A stretch of DNA of 64,000 nt, taken from contig WACJ01000184.1 in NCBI GenBank assembly GCA_008973525.1, forward strand, positions 558,001-622,000, in the 5' to 3' direction. Position 1 is the first letter of the stretch. Each line of letters starts with the position of its first letter. This document shows positions 45,481-57,889 of the stretch, piece by piece. The notes beneath the pieces are model-generated. The model searched no databases. It was not told where the DNA came from and saw only the letters and a program-made list of their open reading frames with translations. The position numbers and the translations under genes were made by a program. This stretch comes from Stenopsyche tienmushanensis. Lineage: Eukaryota; Arthropoda; Insecta; Trichoptera; Stenopsychidae.

Positions 45481-45639
45481 TTCGCGTTTTATGCTGTTGC
45501 ATTAACTCTAGATTTAATTCTTGATTTACAAGATTCCAGTCATAAGCGACTTAAATTAAATATTTTTATTATATATTTTGAATTAGCATAAGCAAAAATC
45601 AAAAAAATCAGGAAAATCACTGTTGTTATACTGGCATTA

Positions 45640-46041
45640 CATTAAAATCTACAAAACTGCTTTTTGGTCTACAAGTAGTTTACGTTAATTTTTGTTGAAT
45701 AAATATCATCTATTTCCGATACAAGGTTGCTAGGGTTTCGATAGACGTGGCTGAAGACGTAGCGCAAGAATTTGATTGAAGTATTGCAATTTTAAAAGCA
45801 TTGCGATATTAAGTACATATAATATTTATTATAAGCAGCTACAACATAGTTTCAGTCTTGTAGGCACAAGACATTTATATAATATTTATTTATAGGTTAC
45901 AAATATTGTTATAAATGTCGACAATAATATCATCGCAGTAGACTGCTGTTTTGTTTATTTACAATATCGAATCCACAAAATGAAATAAAAACAGTTTTGT
46001 AAGAATAACTGCACAAATAATGTCACAGCCTTTCGTACTAA
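45640..46041 (+). repeat. Dispersed repeat family 2, copy at 45.6 kb
   Basis: Similar to 37600-37962, with about 40 extra bases near its left part (TGAATAAATATCATCTATTT) that the inverted fragment at 9680-9812 also has in related form. Right after it, AATAAAGAATTTTTGATTTG resembles the tail of a retroelement. Confidence 0.75.
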
Positions 46042-46049
46042 AACCAAAG

Positions 46050-48640
46050 TTTTAGTCTTCGGAATCGAATAAAGAATTTTTGATTTGAATTTGAATATTA
46101 AAGCTTATCATCGGAGATGTTTTATTCCAATAGAGACCGTACTAAATAATTAAGGAGGTTGGATACCTAAGGTCAAAGTTCACAAAATCCATAGTAAAAT
46201 CCCACATGGAAATTTGGTGACCCAAATTTCAATCTGAGTCAATAAATTCTCTGCAAACATACATAAAAATTTCGTCCTTATTCTATTTATTTTTTGATTA
46301 TGAGTGACAAATTTCAGGTCGCTCTTCAAGGACTTCGTACTGAAACGATTGCGGCTGAAGATTCAATATCAAGTACAATATTTATTTATGATCCAATAAA
46401 TCTCTCAACGCGGCACAAATTCTACGCCAGAAGCCCGTTTACCCAGACAATAAATAACATCTTTATATAATTGCGCGATGATTGAGCTCTGGATATATTA
46501 TTTTAAGTATCTGAAACGTAATTTCATTCCATCAAATTCAGATTCATAAAATTATAATATTTCCTTAGGTGAAAATACTCATCGCCAATTCTGATACTAG
46601 AAATGTATTTTTACGACATCGGCTTTTAATGCAATCTGGCGTAATAGCAATTTGTTGACCTCAAAGCGGCGGAAATAGGACAAGACCATAAACATTACAA
46701 AGATAATATTGCGAGCTTTAGATGTTTCGATATTGCGTCAAGCTAGGAGATAAAGGCGCAAAAAAAAACAGCATCGTAATAAAACTATATTACTGAGGCT
46801 GAATATTACCGGGCTTCATAAAATATACTTCCAAGGCTTTTCGCTTCCCTTCAGAATTGGGATTGAAAAAGCCTTCTTATCCTTCTCGCGAAATTAAATA
46901 ACGAGATTCACACTCACGTCATTAGTGCGTCCTTCGTCATTTAATCGCACATTACACGTTAAATTTATAGTTGATGTCTCAAGGATAAAAACAAAAATAA
47001 ATTAATCAACACGTGCTAAGGATATTTTTTTAGTTGTTGTTGTTGTTATATTCATAAATCGGACGTAGGCGATTTCCATGAAATATTTTCTTGGGGATGA
47101 GATATTTTTATGACATTACCTTTCACATAATATAATTATGACAAGGTTATGGAAATAGGAGTATTTAAGTGTTTAATAAGAGTGTATTTGATCATAATTC
47201 ATAATTGTACAAATTATAAAAATATAAAATAATGAAAATCTACTCTTTCTACGCTTGTTTATTATTATTTTATTGATTGGAAAATTCGCTCGGAAGTTGC
47301 TCATTAATTGATAGCTATCGAAGATCGAAGTAAGTGTGGTCATCGTAGGATAATTCGATGTGACAACGAAAGAGCAACCGTGACATGGTAACCCAGAAAG
47401 CTAATGAAACTGTTGCCTATCGCAGAAGATATGGACAGACATGACCCTCGTACAACCCCTTCATCGCTCCGTTTAGACGAGTTTTATACGACCGCAAAAT
47501 AACCGTCAATTTGATTAATACAGGTGCATTGGGACAACTGGGGAAAACTACCCTCAGGAGATCGACATAATTATTACTAACATAAGACGAAGCGAAAAGG
47601 ATTACATGCAAAATAATTGGAATTCAACCACGTAATTGCATTGCCCATTCACAAGCACATAATTTCGATCGGTCTGTAAAATGGATCGAGGTTTAATTTA
47701 ATGTAAACCTGCGTATATCGATGCATATAAAAATAGATTGTTGATGTTTTAATACCCCGAGCGATTCAAGGATAACGCAATCCATCCTTTTACACACAAA
47801 TTTCATGCCTTTCAATCCCGCGAGAGAAAAAACTTCATCAATTTGACACGAACACGAGTATCTTCCCACATGAAAACTCATTAGTTTCTTAACACGTTCG
47901 GGCGGCCTTTTGACGGAGCCGCATTAATTTTCTTCAAAGGGTTCACCTTCGACTGTTTAACCGAGAAAATTGGCCTTCGAATATGCTCCCTGAGGATTAG
48001 GAACGTGGCATAAGTGACATTTAGATGTGTCGAACCGAAGTAAATGGAGTCATCTTATAAAATAAACGACGCAAGCAAATTATTTGTGCCAATCTGCGAC
48101 CTTTGCAACAATGGCGTCATGGATTCCATCATCTGTGAATATATCATTTAATAGGTTGCGATTGGAAAACTATTGCCAAATATATTACCGCTATATTAAT
48201 ATTATATCTCATCGAAGAGTAAATATTATCACTGCTCGTGTAAACTTGAAATATTCTATATAAGAGAATCGTTTGCTCCATAATGTCTCCGTTAGATTTA
48301 ATTGGACAATTATAATGACCCTTTAAATTACACATCATCTAATATGCAATAGTTGCCGATTAATAATATACTGTCAATAATCTAATATTACGATAATATT
48401 CAATAAGAATCATGAACATCTCAATTGATTTGATATTCCACCATAAAAAACTATTTCAGTATTTTTTCGATTTTTTAAAATGATATTAAGGGATCGCTAC
48501 CAAATGGGAGGGGGAATTTTAATTTAAAAAATTAAAAACCATAAAAAATTACATGTAAAATTAATGCTTAGATTACGAATAACGATACCCTTTTAATATT
48601 AAAATCATAAATATTCAGGATACAAGCGTTGATTTTTTAT
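46050..48640. other. No recognisable gene
   Basis: A GTT microsatellite is present near 47034-47050. The region 47300-48100 has more CpG. ORFs are short and lack domains. Confidence 0.5.
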
Positions 48641-49129
48641 AGCAGAATATTTATTTCTGTTTCTACGATTTTTTTGCAGCTTCATAATCAGAATCATTCT
48701 TCCAAGGTCAACATCTTTATTCAAAAACTGCGATGAGATACCCAATATCTGGGAAGATCCTAAAGAGTTGCTAGTCACAGTCTTCTATGCTTTTTTCAGT
48801 GATGTTTTTGATATCAATGCTTTTTCTTTTTGGTCAACCTTCTACATCTTCGATGCGTACATCTAACATATTTTTCTTATCTTGAACTGAAAGTTCTTCG
48901 TTAAAATAATGCAAAAGATACCAAATCTTTCGACAAGTACCATAAATGATCCAGTATTTTTTTCATGGCAATTTTGGGCATTGTTTGGTTTATATTTACA
49001 AAGAATGCACGATCTTTTACTCAGGTGCTGAATATTCGATAGGGGCTTAAAACCGGTATTTTATATATATTATGACTGTGAAAATACATAAATCCTTCAC
49101 AGCTTTCTCTTCATTTTTCGTCAGTTTAA

Positions 49130-49638
49130 ACTTAATGTTTAAATAGGAAAATCTTATCAAAGGAATATATAGCTTTAACCATGCATTTAACACGTTGAAG
49201 ACCAACAAACCTCCTAAATGAAACTCTTTTTTCAGAAATTCCTCCCAAGTAAATGATGGAAAGATTCAGCAGCACCCCTGTTGTTTTGCATTTGCAAGTT
49301 TTTTTTATGTTAGGCATAGTTTCACCCAACTAACATTCTCAGAGCTATCAGCTATAATAGGATATTCAGCATCTACTTTTCGCCAAAATGAGGTCATAGT
49401 TTTGAAATTCCACTTTTCTGAAAGTGCTATTCTCGAGTAGTCTGAGAAATTCTACTTTGGCTGACACATCTTCGTCTTTAAAAAAATCCTCATCAGTAGA
49501 AAATGGTCCTAGTATCCAAGAATTTAACTGACGATTGTCCATGTCCGGGAAATATACTGTAGATAAATGGATAATCACAGAATTTTCAAACGTGATTTTT
49601 TCAGATTTGTCCAATTGCTTACACAGTTGTGTAAACAT
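49130..49638 (-). pseudogene. hAT transposase C-terminal fragment (ZBED5/SCAND3-like)
   Basis: The minus-strand frame 49638-49366 codes MFTQLCKQLDKSEKITFENS, then YFPDMDNRQLNSWILGPF and EFLRLLENSTFRKVEF. This resembles the region before the hAT dimerisation domain in ZBED5/SCAND3-like transposases, which read YFP...W..PF. Continuing with frameshifts, EYPIIAD and (A)MPNIKK correspond to the family's EYP.LA and FS.M.NIK.K..N motifs. Catalytic residues lie upstream and are missing. The sequence 48640-49130 may hold more of the relic but is not recognisable. Confidence 0.5.
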
Positions 49639-49639
49639 C

Positions 49640-50960
49640 GATATATCTAAATAAAATTAGAAAAGGAGAAGTGGGTTGACTGTAGTGAAGCAGTGAGTCT
49701 TTTTGCATGCTATTCCACTAAGAAAATAAGGATCACCCTAATAATGCATACCAAAAAGAAACATTTTTGAATATAGATATATTTCCTGAATAACATTGGG
49801 ATTTTCATCACCCCAGATACGACAATTTTACATATTAACGAATCAATCCATTGTGAAATGAGCTTCATCGCCAAACAAAATTTTACTTGAAAACAATGTA
49901 TATCTCGTTCGTTATTTAATAATAATGTAAACGCATAGTTGCAATATATCTATTCATGGTTAAAATTGTACTATTTTCTACTAAAATAAAATAGCTTATG
50001 TCATTTGAAAAGATGACACGTGTAAATATTACACAGTGCTGACATATAAGCGTTGTATTTGGATGTCTTTTTATTAATGTTTTCATGTACCCTATGCAAC
50101 ATTATATTTTTGACTAATAGTACTTTAATAACTAAATTATATAAATAATAATGTCATAGCAATTTGTTTTAATTGTATATATAATTGTTATTTGTTAAAT
50201 TAAAATAATCTGGTTATCCTTAGAGAAGCAAAATATTATAGTGATGTGGTTTTGATATATTTAATTGACTTATATATATCGTAGACATGTCATTAAAATA
50301 AAATTATGCTAATTAATCCAATTCATACAATTCGATGAAAAGATATTTTTTCACCGTCTCAAAATACTGTAATCTGTGATTGGCATCATATCACAAATTA
50401 TATGATTATAAAAATATATTCTATGGAGGGTAAATTATTAGCGAATTTCAAATGAGTTAATTCATTCGCATGTATTTTTCCTTTTTAGAATTACTTACGC
50501 AAATATATCCTACGCATTTCGATAAATTATCAAGAAAATTGGTCAATTTTCCTTGCACGTGCCTCAAATAGCTGTTGAAAGGCTAGACAAGAAAATCTGG
50601 AGACAGTAGAGGGCGTAGTCCTGCAGAGATCGTCAGGGTCGTAACCACCCCTCAAACATAGAAATAATAACAGAGGCAGCTCGTGTGACCTGACATTATG
50701 TGACATCAATTGCGACACGTGGGTGCACCCGGAAAACTCATATCTAAAAATATTTTTTGTACAGTACGCGAACTTTATCCTGCCAGATCCTGATTATGTC
50801 TATAACTATCACATGTATCGATTACCCAATTTAATTACTCTTCATGTTAATTAATAAGAATCTTTGAAAATTCCATTTAAAAGGTGGGGATAAAGGAAAC
50901 AGAGAATTTGGGTACATTTTAACCTTATAAAATCTACTAACACTATCACGGAAGAAATTG
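49640..50960. other. No recognisable gene
   Basis: AT-rich. A 62-codon minus-strand frame at 50530-50718 lies in a GC-richer patch but has no identified domain. Confidence 0.45.
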
Positions 50961-50974
50961 CGAAAATTTACATA

Positions 50975-51575
50975 TTGTATGTCCGCCACTTATCGTCCAT
51001 ACAAATCGACTTACCTGTCAGGGTCGCGCAACATGTATGAAGCTTGTATATCAATAAATAAACATGTTTAGTTTGTAAGATAGTTTTTAAGGAATGTCGC
51101 AAAGGGGTTTTAAGTCTCCTATTTTTCCCCCTATATATATACAAAAATTAAATTAACTCTTATTATGTAAAATTTATTATAACTAAAATATATACTTGTA
51201 ATTAAGATAAGGATAGTAATCTAAGACTTAAATTGTTAATCCATTTTTATGTAATTGTGTATATTGATACACCATTTTACCTTGCTATATTATATTTATT
51301 GAATAAAGGTTTATAAATAAATAATAAATAATAAATAAACATTGTTGATAACACACAATATTCGTTTATTTCTCGTCTTAATATAAAAAAATAACTTGAA
51401 ATCGATTCATTTGGGTTATTATTAGTTGATAAATTAGGATTAACGATCTATACATTCGTACGATGTACGCAAGACACTCTCTCCGTCTCTATCTCTCTCC
51501 AAACTCAATTGCAAGAACACTTTTTCTGAATCACTGGAATTCGATCGCAAATACGCGACTGTACTCCTCAAAAGG
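50975..51575 (+). repeat. Dispersed repeat family 1, copy 4, interrupted
   Basis: The left part (TGTATGTCCGCCACTTATCG to AATAAATAAACAT, to 51065) and the right part (TGTTGATAACACACAATATT onward, to about 51575) are continuous in the other copies. The intervening 51066-51329 is a retroelement tail with a target duplication. Confidence 0.7.
51066..51329 (+). mobile_element. Non-LTR retroelement 3' end with 13-base target duplication
   Basis: The insert is bounded by AATAAATAAACAT at 51053-51065 and again at 51330-51342. It ends in a tail of ATAA-type repeats after AATAAAGGTTTAT. Its body (TTAACTCTTATTATGTAAAA, TTGTAATTAAGATAAGGATA, CTAAGACTTAAAT) matches 53785-54170. No coding region is left, so the clade is unknown. 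The target duplication and simple-repeat tail indicate insertion by target-primed reverse transcription. Confidence 0.6.
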
Positions 51576-51579
51576 TTAA

Positions 51580-53290
51580 ATAAAAGCTACAAAGTACTCA
51601 ATATACAAAGTCGAATATATTCTGAATGGTTTTTAATAATAAAAAAGATTTATGACAAAAAAATAAAGCTGACGAATCAACCAACAAGAAAAAATACAAA
51701 ATGTTTCCCTTACTATGACTGAACTCAAACGAAAGCGTGCGAAAATAATGGATTTGTTTCGGGAGGACCTAATACATAATTTAAAAGCACGATTCCTAAA
51801 TAAATTTATTTAGAATTCATAAAGCATATTTCTCATGTCTCAAAACCGCACTCCACTACTCTCAAACCTCACTTCTGACTTCGTTACAGCAAGCCACTTT
51901 GTAGCAGTCAGTTTCTAAGGGCATCCCCCGAGAGAAGCTTTGAATTTTTGCATTGCCATACAAAGGGGCTGAATACACGTTTTCTTAAATCCATGCTTCC
52001 GCAAAAGCTTGTATCGTGTTAAATGTAAAGACAAAAGGAAAGCAATATGAAATATTTGCTTGACAATCTTGCGGGCTTATATTCGCATGATTATTATTAT
52101 AAACCCCAAACTAAGTAAATATCGCCTAAAAATAAGCTTATGCTATTTTGCATAATATCTATAAGTAATACGCGAAAAGAATAAGCGAAAGAGGGTATTG
52201 AGATAAATGCGATAGCCGGAAATAAAGCATCGTAACATAACAAATTATTATCGCTTTACCAATTGCGACTTTGCAAAATAGGAATATGATGAAAAATAGA
52301 CATACAAATCGACTCTTTTCTTACATGATGGCTGTGACATTTAACAATTGCGCCATTGCGATAAATTTGATCGTTAATTGCGCGGAGGGGTCAGAAGTAT
52401 TATGTTTTTGTGTCAGAACATTTAAGTTAATAGACTCGTGAAATGTATTTCTTTTCTGCGAAGGAAAGGAGCTCTACACTTCCTACACTAGTCCGTTATT
52501 TTGTCAATTTAACACCATTATTGGCCTGACCTTTTCGAAAATAAACGACGCTGAAGCCGTAGATAGTATTTAAATAAACTCCGCAAACTTTTGATTAGTT
52601 TTCTCATTTCTAGTGGGTATAAATAAAGCAAAAAACATCTACACTGCACACGTGCGATAGCAATCATTATTTATAGTCGTGCTGACGACTCGCAATATAT
52701 GAGAATGTATAAGTACTACGTAAAATTGGTTGCGATTCTAAGACTAAAAATGTGGGACGCAAGTTCGTCGCGAGGGGTTACACGTGATTCAAATTAGATC
52801 CTACTCGAATTCAGTGGTATTGTAAGATACTATAGCCATCCTTGTATTGAAATGAGATAGGGGTCGTTCGGAGGAAAGCTTCAACGCGTGACTTCAGTAG
52901 GAGGACACGTGTGGGCAACCCTTAATCTCAAATTTGTCTTCGAATTGCTGCTAACAACATAAACACTTAATTAACCTACATATTTCAATTCACTACCATC
53001 GCTATCAATATGGATTTATACAAACAGATTCTGATTATATGTTTTCAATCATCTTATTTAAAGTTATGCGACCTTAATTTAATCAATCGCCATTAAAATT
53101 CATCAAAAATCTTGTAATATAAATTCCACGAAGCAAAGGGGTGGATTTAAAATAAATATGAAATTACAATAATTACATATTGATTAATTGATACATATTA
53201 TGCATGGATATCCATATGTAAATTAATGATTATTTATTGTCGAATATTCAATATCATTGAAACGGAGGAAAATCTGTCGTTATATATTTA
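51580..53290. other. No recognisable gene
   Basis: CpG-containing unique sequence with short ORFs only. No domain or repeat recognised. Confidence 0.5.
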
Positions 53291-53299
53291 AAATAAGAT

Positions 53300-53785
53300 A
53301 TTTAAATGCTAGTTCAAGTTGATGACCGCATCAATGTAACTGATAAAATTCTATTCTGCTGAGATACGGACTGAAACTCGCAAAATTCCCGATTTCTCGA
53401 TAAACTATTTATTTCCGTCGCTGCAGATGAATACTTATATACTATAATACGTTGATGTGATTCGTAATTATACTACGGAGGAGTACAAAAATTCTGAGCT
53501 CCGTATCTATTATATTTCATATCGATATTCCCATTATAAGAGTCGAGGTGTAGTAAATACATCACCGGTAGGGAAAGGTTAATATATCAATTTGATAAAC
53601 ATATACATAGATTAGACAGTTACTGTCCTTAGGCGTCGCCTAAGCTCGCTAATTAGTGGTTACACCACTGTTTCCAAGCGTCCAGATTTCGACGGAAATG
53701 TCTCGATTTAGTAGCCTTTATTGTGCTGGTGAGGTGAACGATTTCTGTTAGATAAAAATTTAAATCCCGAACTTTTTGGGATTAT
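53300..53785 (+). repeat. Inverted repeat pair, left arm (segment S family)
   Basis: From ATATTTAAATGCTAGTTC to AAATCCCGAA..TTTGGGATTA, this arm is the reverse complement of about 56520-57000, with small indels. Shared landmarks are CGTCGCTGCAGATGAATACT, GTCGAGGTGTAGTAAATACA, TAGATTAGACAGTTACTG, GGCGTCGCCTAAGCTC, CACTGTTTCCAAGCGTCCAG and TTCTGTTAGATAAAAATTTA. Part of it recurs inside Tigger copy A. Confidence 0.8.
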
Positions 53786-54170
53786 CTTTATTATTATTTT
53801 CCACCTATATACAAAATTAATTAACTCATATTATGTTAAATTTATTAATAGATAAAATTAATATTTGTAATTAAGATAAGGATCTAAGACTTAAATCAGG
53901 GGTGACCAACCCAAATGATCTTGCGGGCCACTTTGGAAATGCATCATAGCTCCGCGGGCCGCATATAAAATTATATATCCCCATTTTAGGTTTAGATACA
54001 CTATAGACATTTTTTTGAAGTGAAAAAATATATTTTGTAAAAGTGCAATAAATCTTGTGGGCTGGAAAAATATTCAAGGCGGGCCAAACGCGGGCCGCAT
54101 GCGGCCCACGGGCCGCGGGTTGGCCACCCCTGACTTAATTATTAAACCATTTTTTTGTGTACTGTAATTG
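53785..54170 (+). repeat. Second copy of the retroelement tail, split by a hAT miniature element
   Basis: TATATACAAAATTAATTAAC, TTGTAATTAAGATAAGGATC, TAAGACTTAAAT and, after the miniature element, TTATTAAACCATTTTTTTGT with GTAATTGTGT match 51160-51260 in order. Confidence 0.6.
53897..54132. mobile_element. hAT miniature element, 236 bp, with 8-base target duplication
   Basis: The ends CAGGGGTGACCAACCC and GGGTTGGCCACCCCTG form an inverted repeat. The interior holds GCGGGCC words (GCGGGCCACTTTGG, GGCCGCATGCGGCCCACGGG). The flanks ACTTAAAT (53889-53896) and ACTTAATT (54133-54140) are an 8-base target duplication with one difference. This is the familiar CAGGGGTGGCCAAC-type hAT structure. It has no coding capacity; the minus-strand ORF across it is incidental. 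Confidence 0.85.
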
Positions 54171-54189
54171 TGTCAAGATGTCAAAGAAT

Positions 54190-55960
54190 TGCGCCCAAAA
54201 GACGCGAGGTAACTTCCATCAAAAACTACCATTATTTTAGAAGATAACATTTCAAAATTCACTTCCCCTAAAATTATTGTAATATATGTAAATTTACAAA
54301 GAAGATTCTTAGAAGGACTGATACAAAAATCAAGTTTCCAATCCGTTTAACAGATATTTCATATTCAAACTCTAAAATATTACAACTATGTTTAATTTAA
54401 TTTATATAACATGTTAAATAATATTATCGATATAAATTCAAAATGAAGAATTTCGCAATAACCTTGCATTTATCCACCTCAAGTATCTCAAACCCTAACT
54501 TAAATTGTATTACTTAAACGAAATCCTTTCAAGGATATACTTAGTTTGTTTATACTGTATACTAAACAAATTTTGTTCTATTTTGGGCCAGTTGTAATTT
54601 GTAATTAATCATAAGGCACTTTACAGAGTTCTCTTCCGATTCCAATCAATACTTTTATATAGCATCTGCTTTATAGACAGAATATCGACAATGATGAAAT
54701 ATTATCAAATTACTTCGATCAAGATATGAAATTATAATTTTGCTGTGAGTGCAAAATCTGATGCTTTCTATGATGTAATTCCATAACGATAAAGTTTTTA
54801 TCATGAACATATTTTCGATCCATTTAAATTATTCTACAAAATATATGATCCGTTGCATCTATGTGGAAATTGCAATTGCACATTTCTGTGGAATAAAAAA
54901 ATGTTATTTGAATTTGAACAGGATTTTCTATTTTTAAATCCCATTAACGTCATAATATGAATCTTAATAGCCGTTTAAGTGACGCCATATATTTTAATCT
55001 GACAGCCAAGTCTTGCAGGTGATGAAGGATTAATGGCAGTCTTCCTGTGAGACTAATCAGTATGTCATCGAAAATTTGTCACTGATGCAAATCCGGTTTC
55101 ATCGAAACTTCGTCATTACATGGGACATTTGGCACGTCCATTTATTTCAATATAGATTTCTGTATAAATTACTGCAAATTTGGATGATAGTCAAAGTCGT
55201 TAAAATTTATGAGCTAATCAGCCAATATTAAGTAGATCCGTGATCCAATATGAAACGAACCAACCATTTCCTTGAATTTGCATCCAAAGGATACGATTAT
55301 ATTAGTTGGCGCCATCCTTAAAAGGTCATCATAATATAGATTTAATACAATTGAATTTGCGATTATATATTCAATATAATTTATGATAAAGAGATGCCTT
55401 ATGAAATATTGATTACAATGCTGATGCTGAATTGGTTAATTTATGCACAATTTGAATTAAATTCTAGAAACGATGTCTCAACATCTAGGACAATGAATTA
55501 ATTAGCTTCCGTTTATAATTTTTTTAACTTCCCTATAGGGACTAAATATCCACCTTCAGTGACCTAAAACGGTATATTTTTTTCGAATATAGTTCTTCAG
55601 CTGGCCATGAGTTCATCGTTTATTTATGTAAACTTTTTATTTTACCTTCCCACAGGAAAAGTAGTCTAGAATTATTAAATTAGGTCAACTTGCAGGCCAT
55701 CTCAGATCACCAAGTAATAAATTATGCCGGAAAAAGGTCTTTTAAAGTCTCTGTTATTTAAAAAGACTGCTTCGATAGGATTCAATTAGTTATATATTTT
55801 AAAACTCTAAACAAATTAAATCTGATAAGGAATTTAGTCCCAATATTAAAAGCATCCTAATCTGAAAATATTTACATATTAAATCTACATTCGGTACGAA
55901 TGTTGCAGCAGAATGCAAGGGTATTTTTATATCGTCTCATTTAGAAGTGTTCACTTTTGT
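54190..55960. other. No recognisable gene
   Basis: AT-rich sequence between the arms of the inverted repeat pair, without recognisable coding or repeat content. Confidence 0.5.
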
Positions 55961-55964
55961 TTGA

Positions 55965-56050
55965 TTTTCGTTCCAGTTTAATTCCAAAAATTTATATCGG
56001 ATAGATTCCGGTTTTCGTTCCGGGAAAACATCAGTTTTTTGGTTTTCGGC
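55965..56050. repeat. hAT-like terminal fragment with CGGTTTTCG words
   Basis: GATTCCGGTTTTCGTTCCGG and TTTGGTTTTCGGCTTTTGA resemble 57788-57885 and the ends of hAT elements with CGGTTTTCGGTT-rich subterminal sequence. Confidence 0.35.
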
Positions 56051-56160
56051 TTTTGATTCATCTCCGAATGATTATTTATTGGAATTTTTGATTTCATATG
56101 TTATTAATTATTTGGTTTATTACTTAACTTTATCTATTATTAATTTTATTTGTTACTAGT

Positions 56161-56181
56161 GATTATCCGACATGCACTGTA
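56161..56181 (+). repeat. Tigger/pogo-type terminal inverted repeat
   Basis: GATTATCCGACATGCACTGT followed by A is close to the Tigger right end GGATAATCGAGGTTCTACTGTA in its outer ACTGTA and its GATTATCC core, with TA at the edge. It may be one end of the element containing the right arm (56457-57110). A partner end was not found. Confidence 0.4.
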
Positions 56182-56456
56182 ATGCCATGTCTCGCATAAA
56201 AAACTGCATACACAAACAATATTTTTACTATGCCTATGTTATTCCCGCAAGTATAAACAATAAGTTATCAAGGTTTTATTGTAATCGGATAAACGATATG
56301 GCAGCGTATTAAATACGGACAAACAAACATTGATTTTTTTAATGTTACTATTGCCGTGAAATTGATGTCATATATAAGAAACTTATGAAAAAACCATCAA
56401 TATTGCTCAATCGGAACGCACGACCACATAAAGCTTCAATCACTCTTGACTACTGA

Positions 56457-57110
56457 ATTCAATCCCGGGATCCCGGTCAATTTTAGGTGCTCATGAATCC
56501 CGGGATTAGTAAACGTAATCCCGAAAAATTCGGGATTTAAATTTTTATCTAACAGAAATCTTACGCCTCACCAGCACGATGAAGGTTACTAAATCGAGAC
56601 ATTCCCGCAGAAATCTGGACGCTTGGAAACAGTGGCGTAACTACTAATTGAGGAGCTTAGGCGACGCCCTTGAGGGCAGTAACTGTCTAATCTATGTATA
56701 CATATATGTTTTTGAAATTGTTATATTATCCTTTCCCTAGCGGTGATGTATTTACTACACCTCGACTTTTATAATGGGAATATCATATGAAATATAATAG
56801 ATACAGAGTTCAGAATTTTTATACTCCTCCGTAATATAATTACGAATCACATCAACGTATTATAGTATATAAGTATTCATCTGCAGCGACGGAAATAAAT
56901 AATTTGTCGGGAAATGGAAAGGAATTTTATCAGTCAAATTGATGGTGTTATACGAAAATGGGGGCTCAAGCGGTCATCAATTCGAACTAGCATTTAAATA
57001 TCTGATGACGATACCTCCAACGAGTGTAAAAAATCAGATCCAGACTAAAAGACGAAACACTCGATGCTTTAATGTTACTTCGAGCATATTTTGAAAATAA
57101 TATCCGATTT
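56457..57110 (-). repeat. Inverted repeat pair, right arm, with Tigger flank
   Basis: The reverse complement of 56520-57000 matches 53300-53785. It extends farther on one side (GATTACGTTTACTAATCCCG, GGATTCATGAGCACCTAAAA, CGGGATCCCGGGATTG), which the left arm lacks but segment S at 23.7 kb has. On the other side, at 57055-57100, the reverse complement reads CGAAGTAACATTAAAGCATC, GAGTGTTTCGTC, matching Tigger copy A at 23459-23492. The Tigger-to-segment junction region is therefore shared with copy A. Confidence 0.7.
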
Positions 57111-57787
57111 TTTTAGTGTTTTATTTATCTATTTTTGAGTTGTATTTTTATCTTTCCTTAAATAAATAAAATTCTTTCGCCTTCAAATTTTTTTTAGACT
57201 TATTAGTAATTTTTTTATCAAATTTATCAAAGTAATTTCTTAAACTATTAAAAATCACAGTCCCGGGACAATTTTGGCTCGGGATTGGATTCCCCATTCT
57301 TGACAAATTAAATTCTATACTATATGAAATTTTACTACTTCCTCCATATTCACCAGATATATTACCGACTTATTATTACCTTTTTCGTAATTATAAATTA
57401 TTCTTAAGAGAAAAAAAATACAATAACTAAAATAATATTACAAAAGATTTTGAATTATTTATTAACTCTTTAAAAAAGCATATATTATTTACCCAATCGT
57501 TGGCAAAAAGTCGTATATGCTAATGAAAGTTGTTTAGATTTAATATAATAAATAATGTGAAAAATAGCGATTTTTATTTATTATTTTTACTCAAACGCCC
57601 GTTTCATAGTTTCCAATCTTAAATATAGGAAATCATTACCTAATCAAAATACATAACAATGAGTTAGGATTTAGGTCGCTAACAATATTATCTGAAGTAT
57701 TTATTTAATAGGACTATTAACAGGATGACCATAAAAGGTGGTAATTATAGTAGTATTAGATGAATACAATCTAACAAAAATTAACCG
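57111..57787. other. No recognisable gene
   Basis: TCCCGGGACAATTTTGGCTC and CGGGATTGGATTCCC near 57260-57292 echo the CCCGGGATTG word at the tip of the right arm. Otherwise AT-rich and featureless. Confidence 0.4.
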
Positions 57788-57885
57788 ATATTATTGAATC
57801 GGTTCAGTTCCGATTTTCGTTTCGGCAAAATAACGATTTTAGCGATTATCAGTTTTCGGTTCAGCTTCGGATCGCAGCACTAATT
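57788..57885. repeat. hAT-like terminal fragment
   Basis: Reading inward from the right, TAGTGCTGCGATCCGAAGCT then GAACCGAAAACTG resembles the CAGTGCTGC end of hAT elements. The words CGGTTCAGTTCCGATTTTCG repeat nearby. The other end was not found. Confidence 0.4.
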
Positions 57886-57889
57886 AAAG

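Noticed and set aside
53871..54077. 68-codon minus-strand ORF
   Set aside because: It runs across the hAT miniature element boundary and reflects its GC-rich arm.
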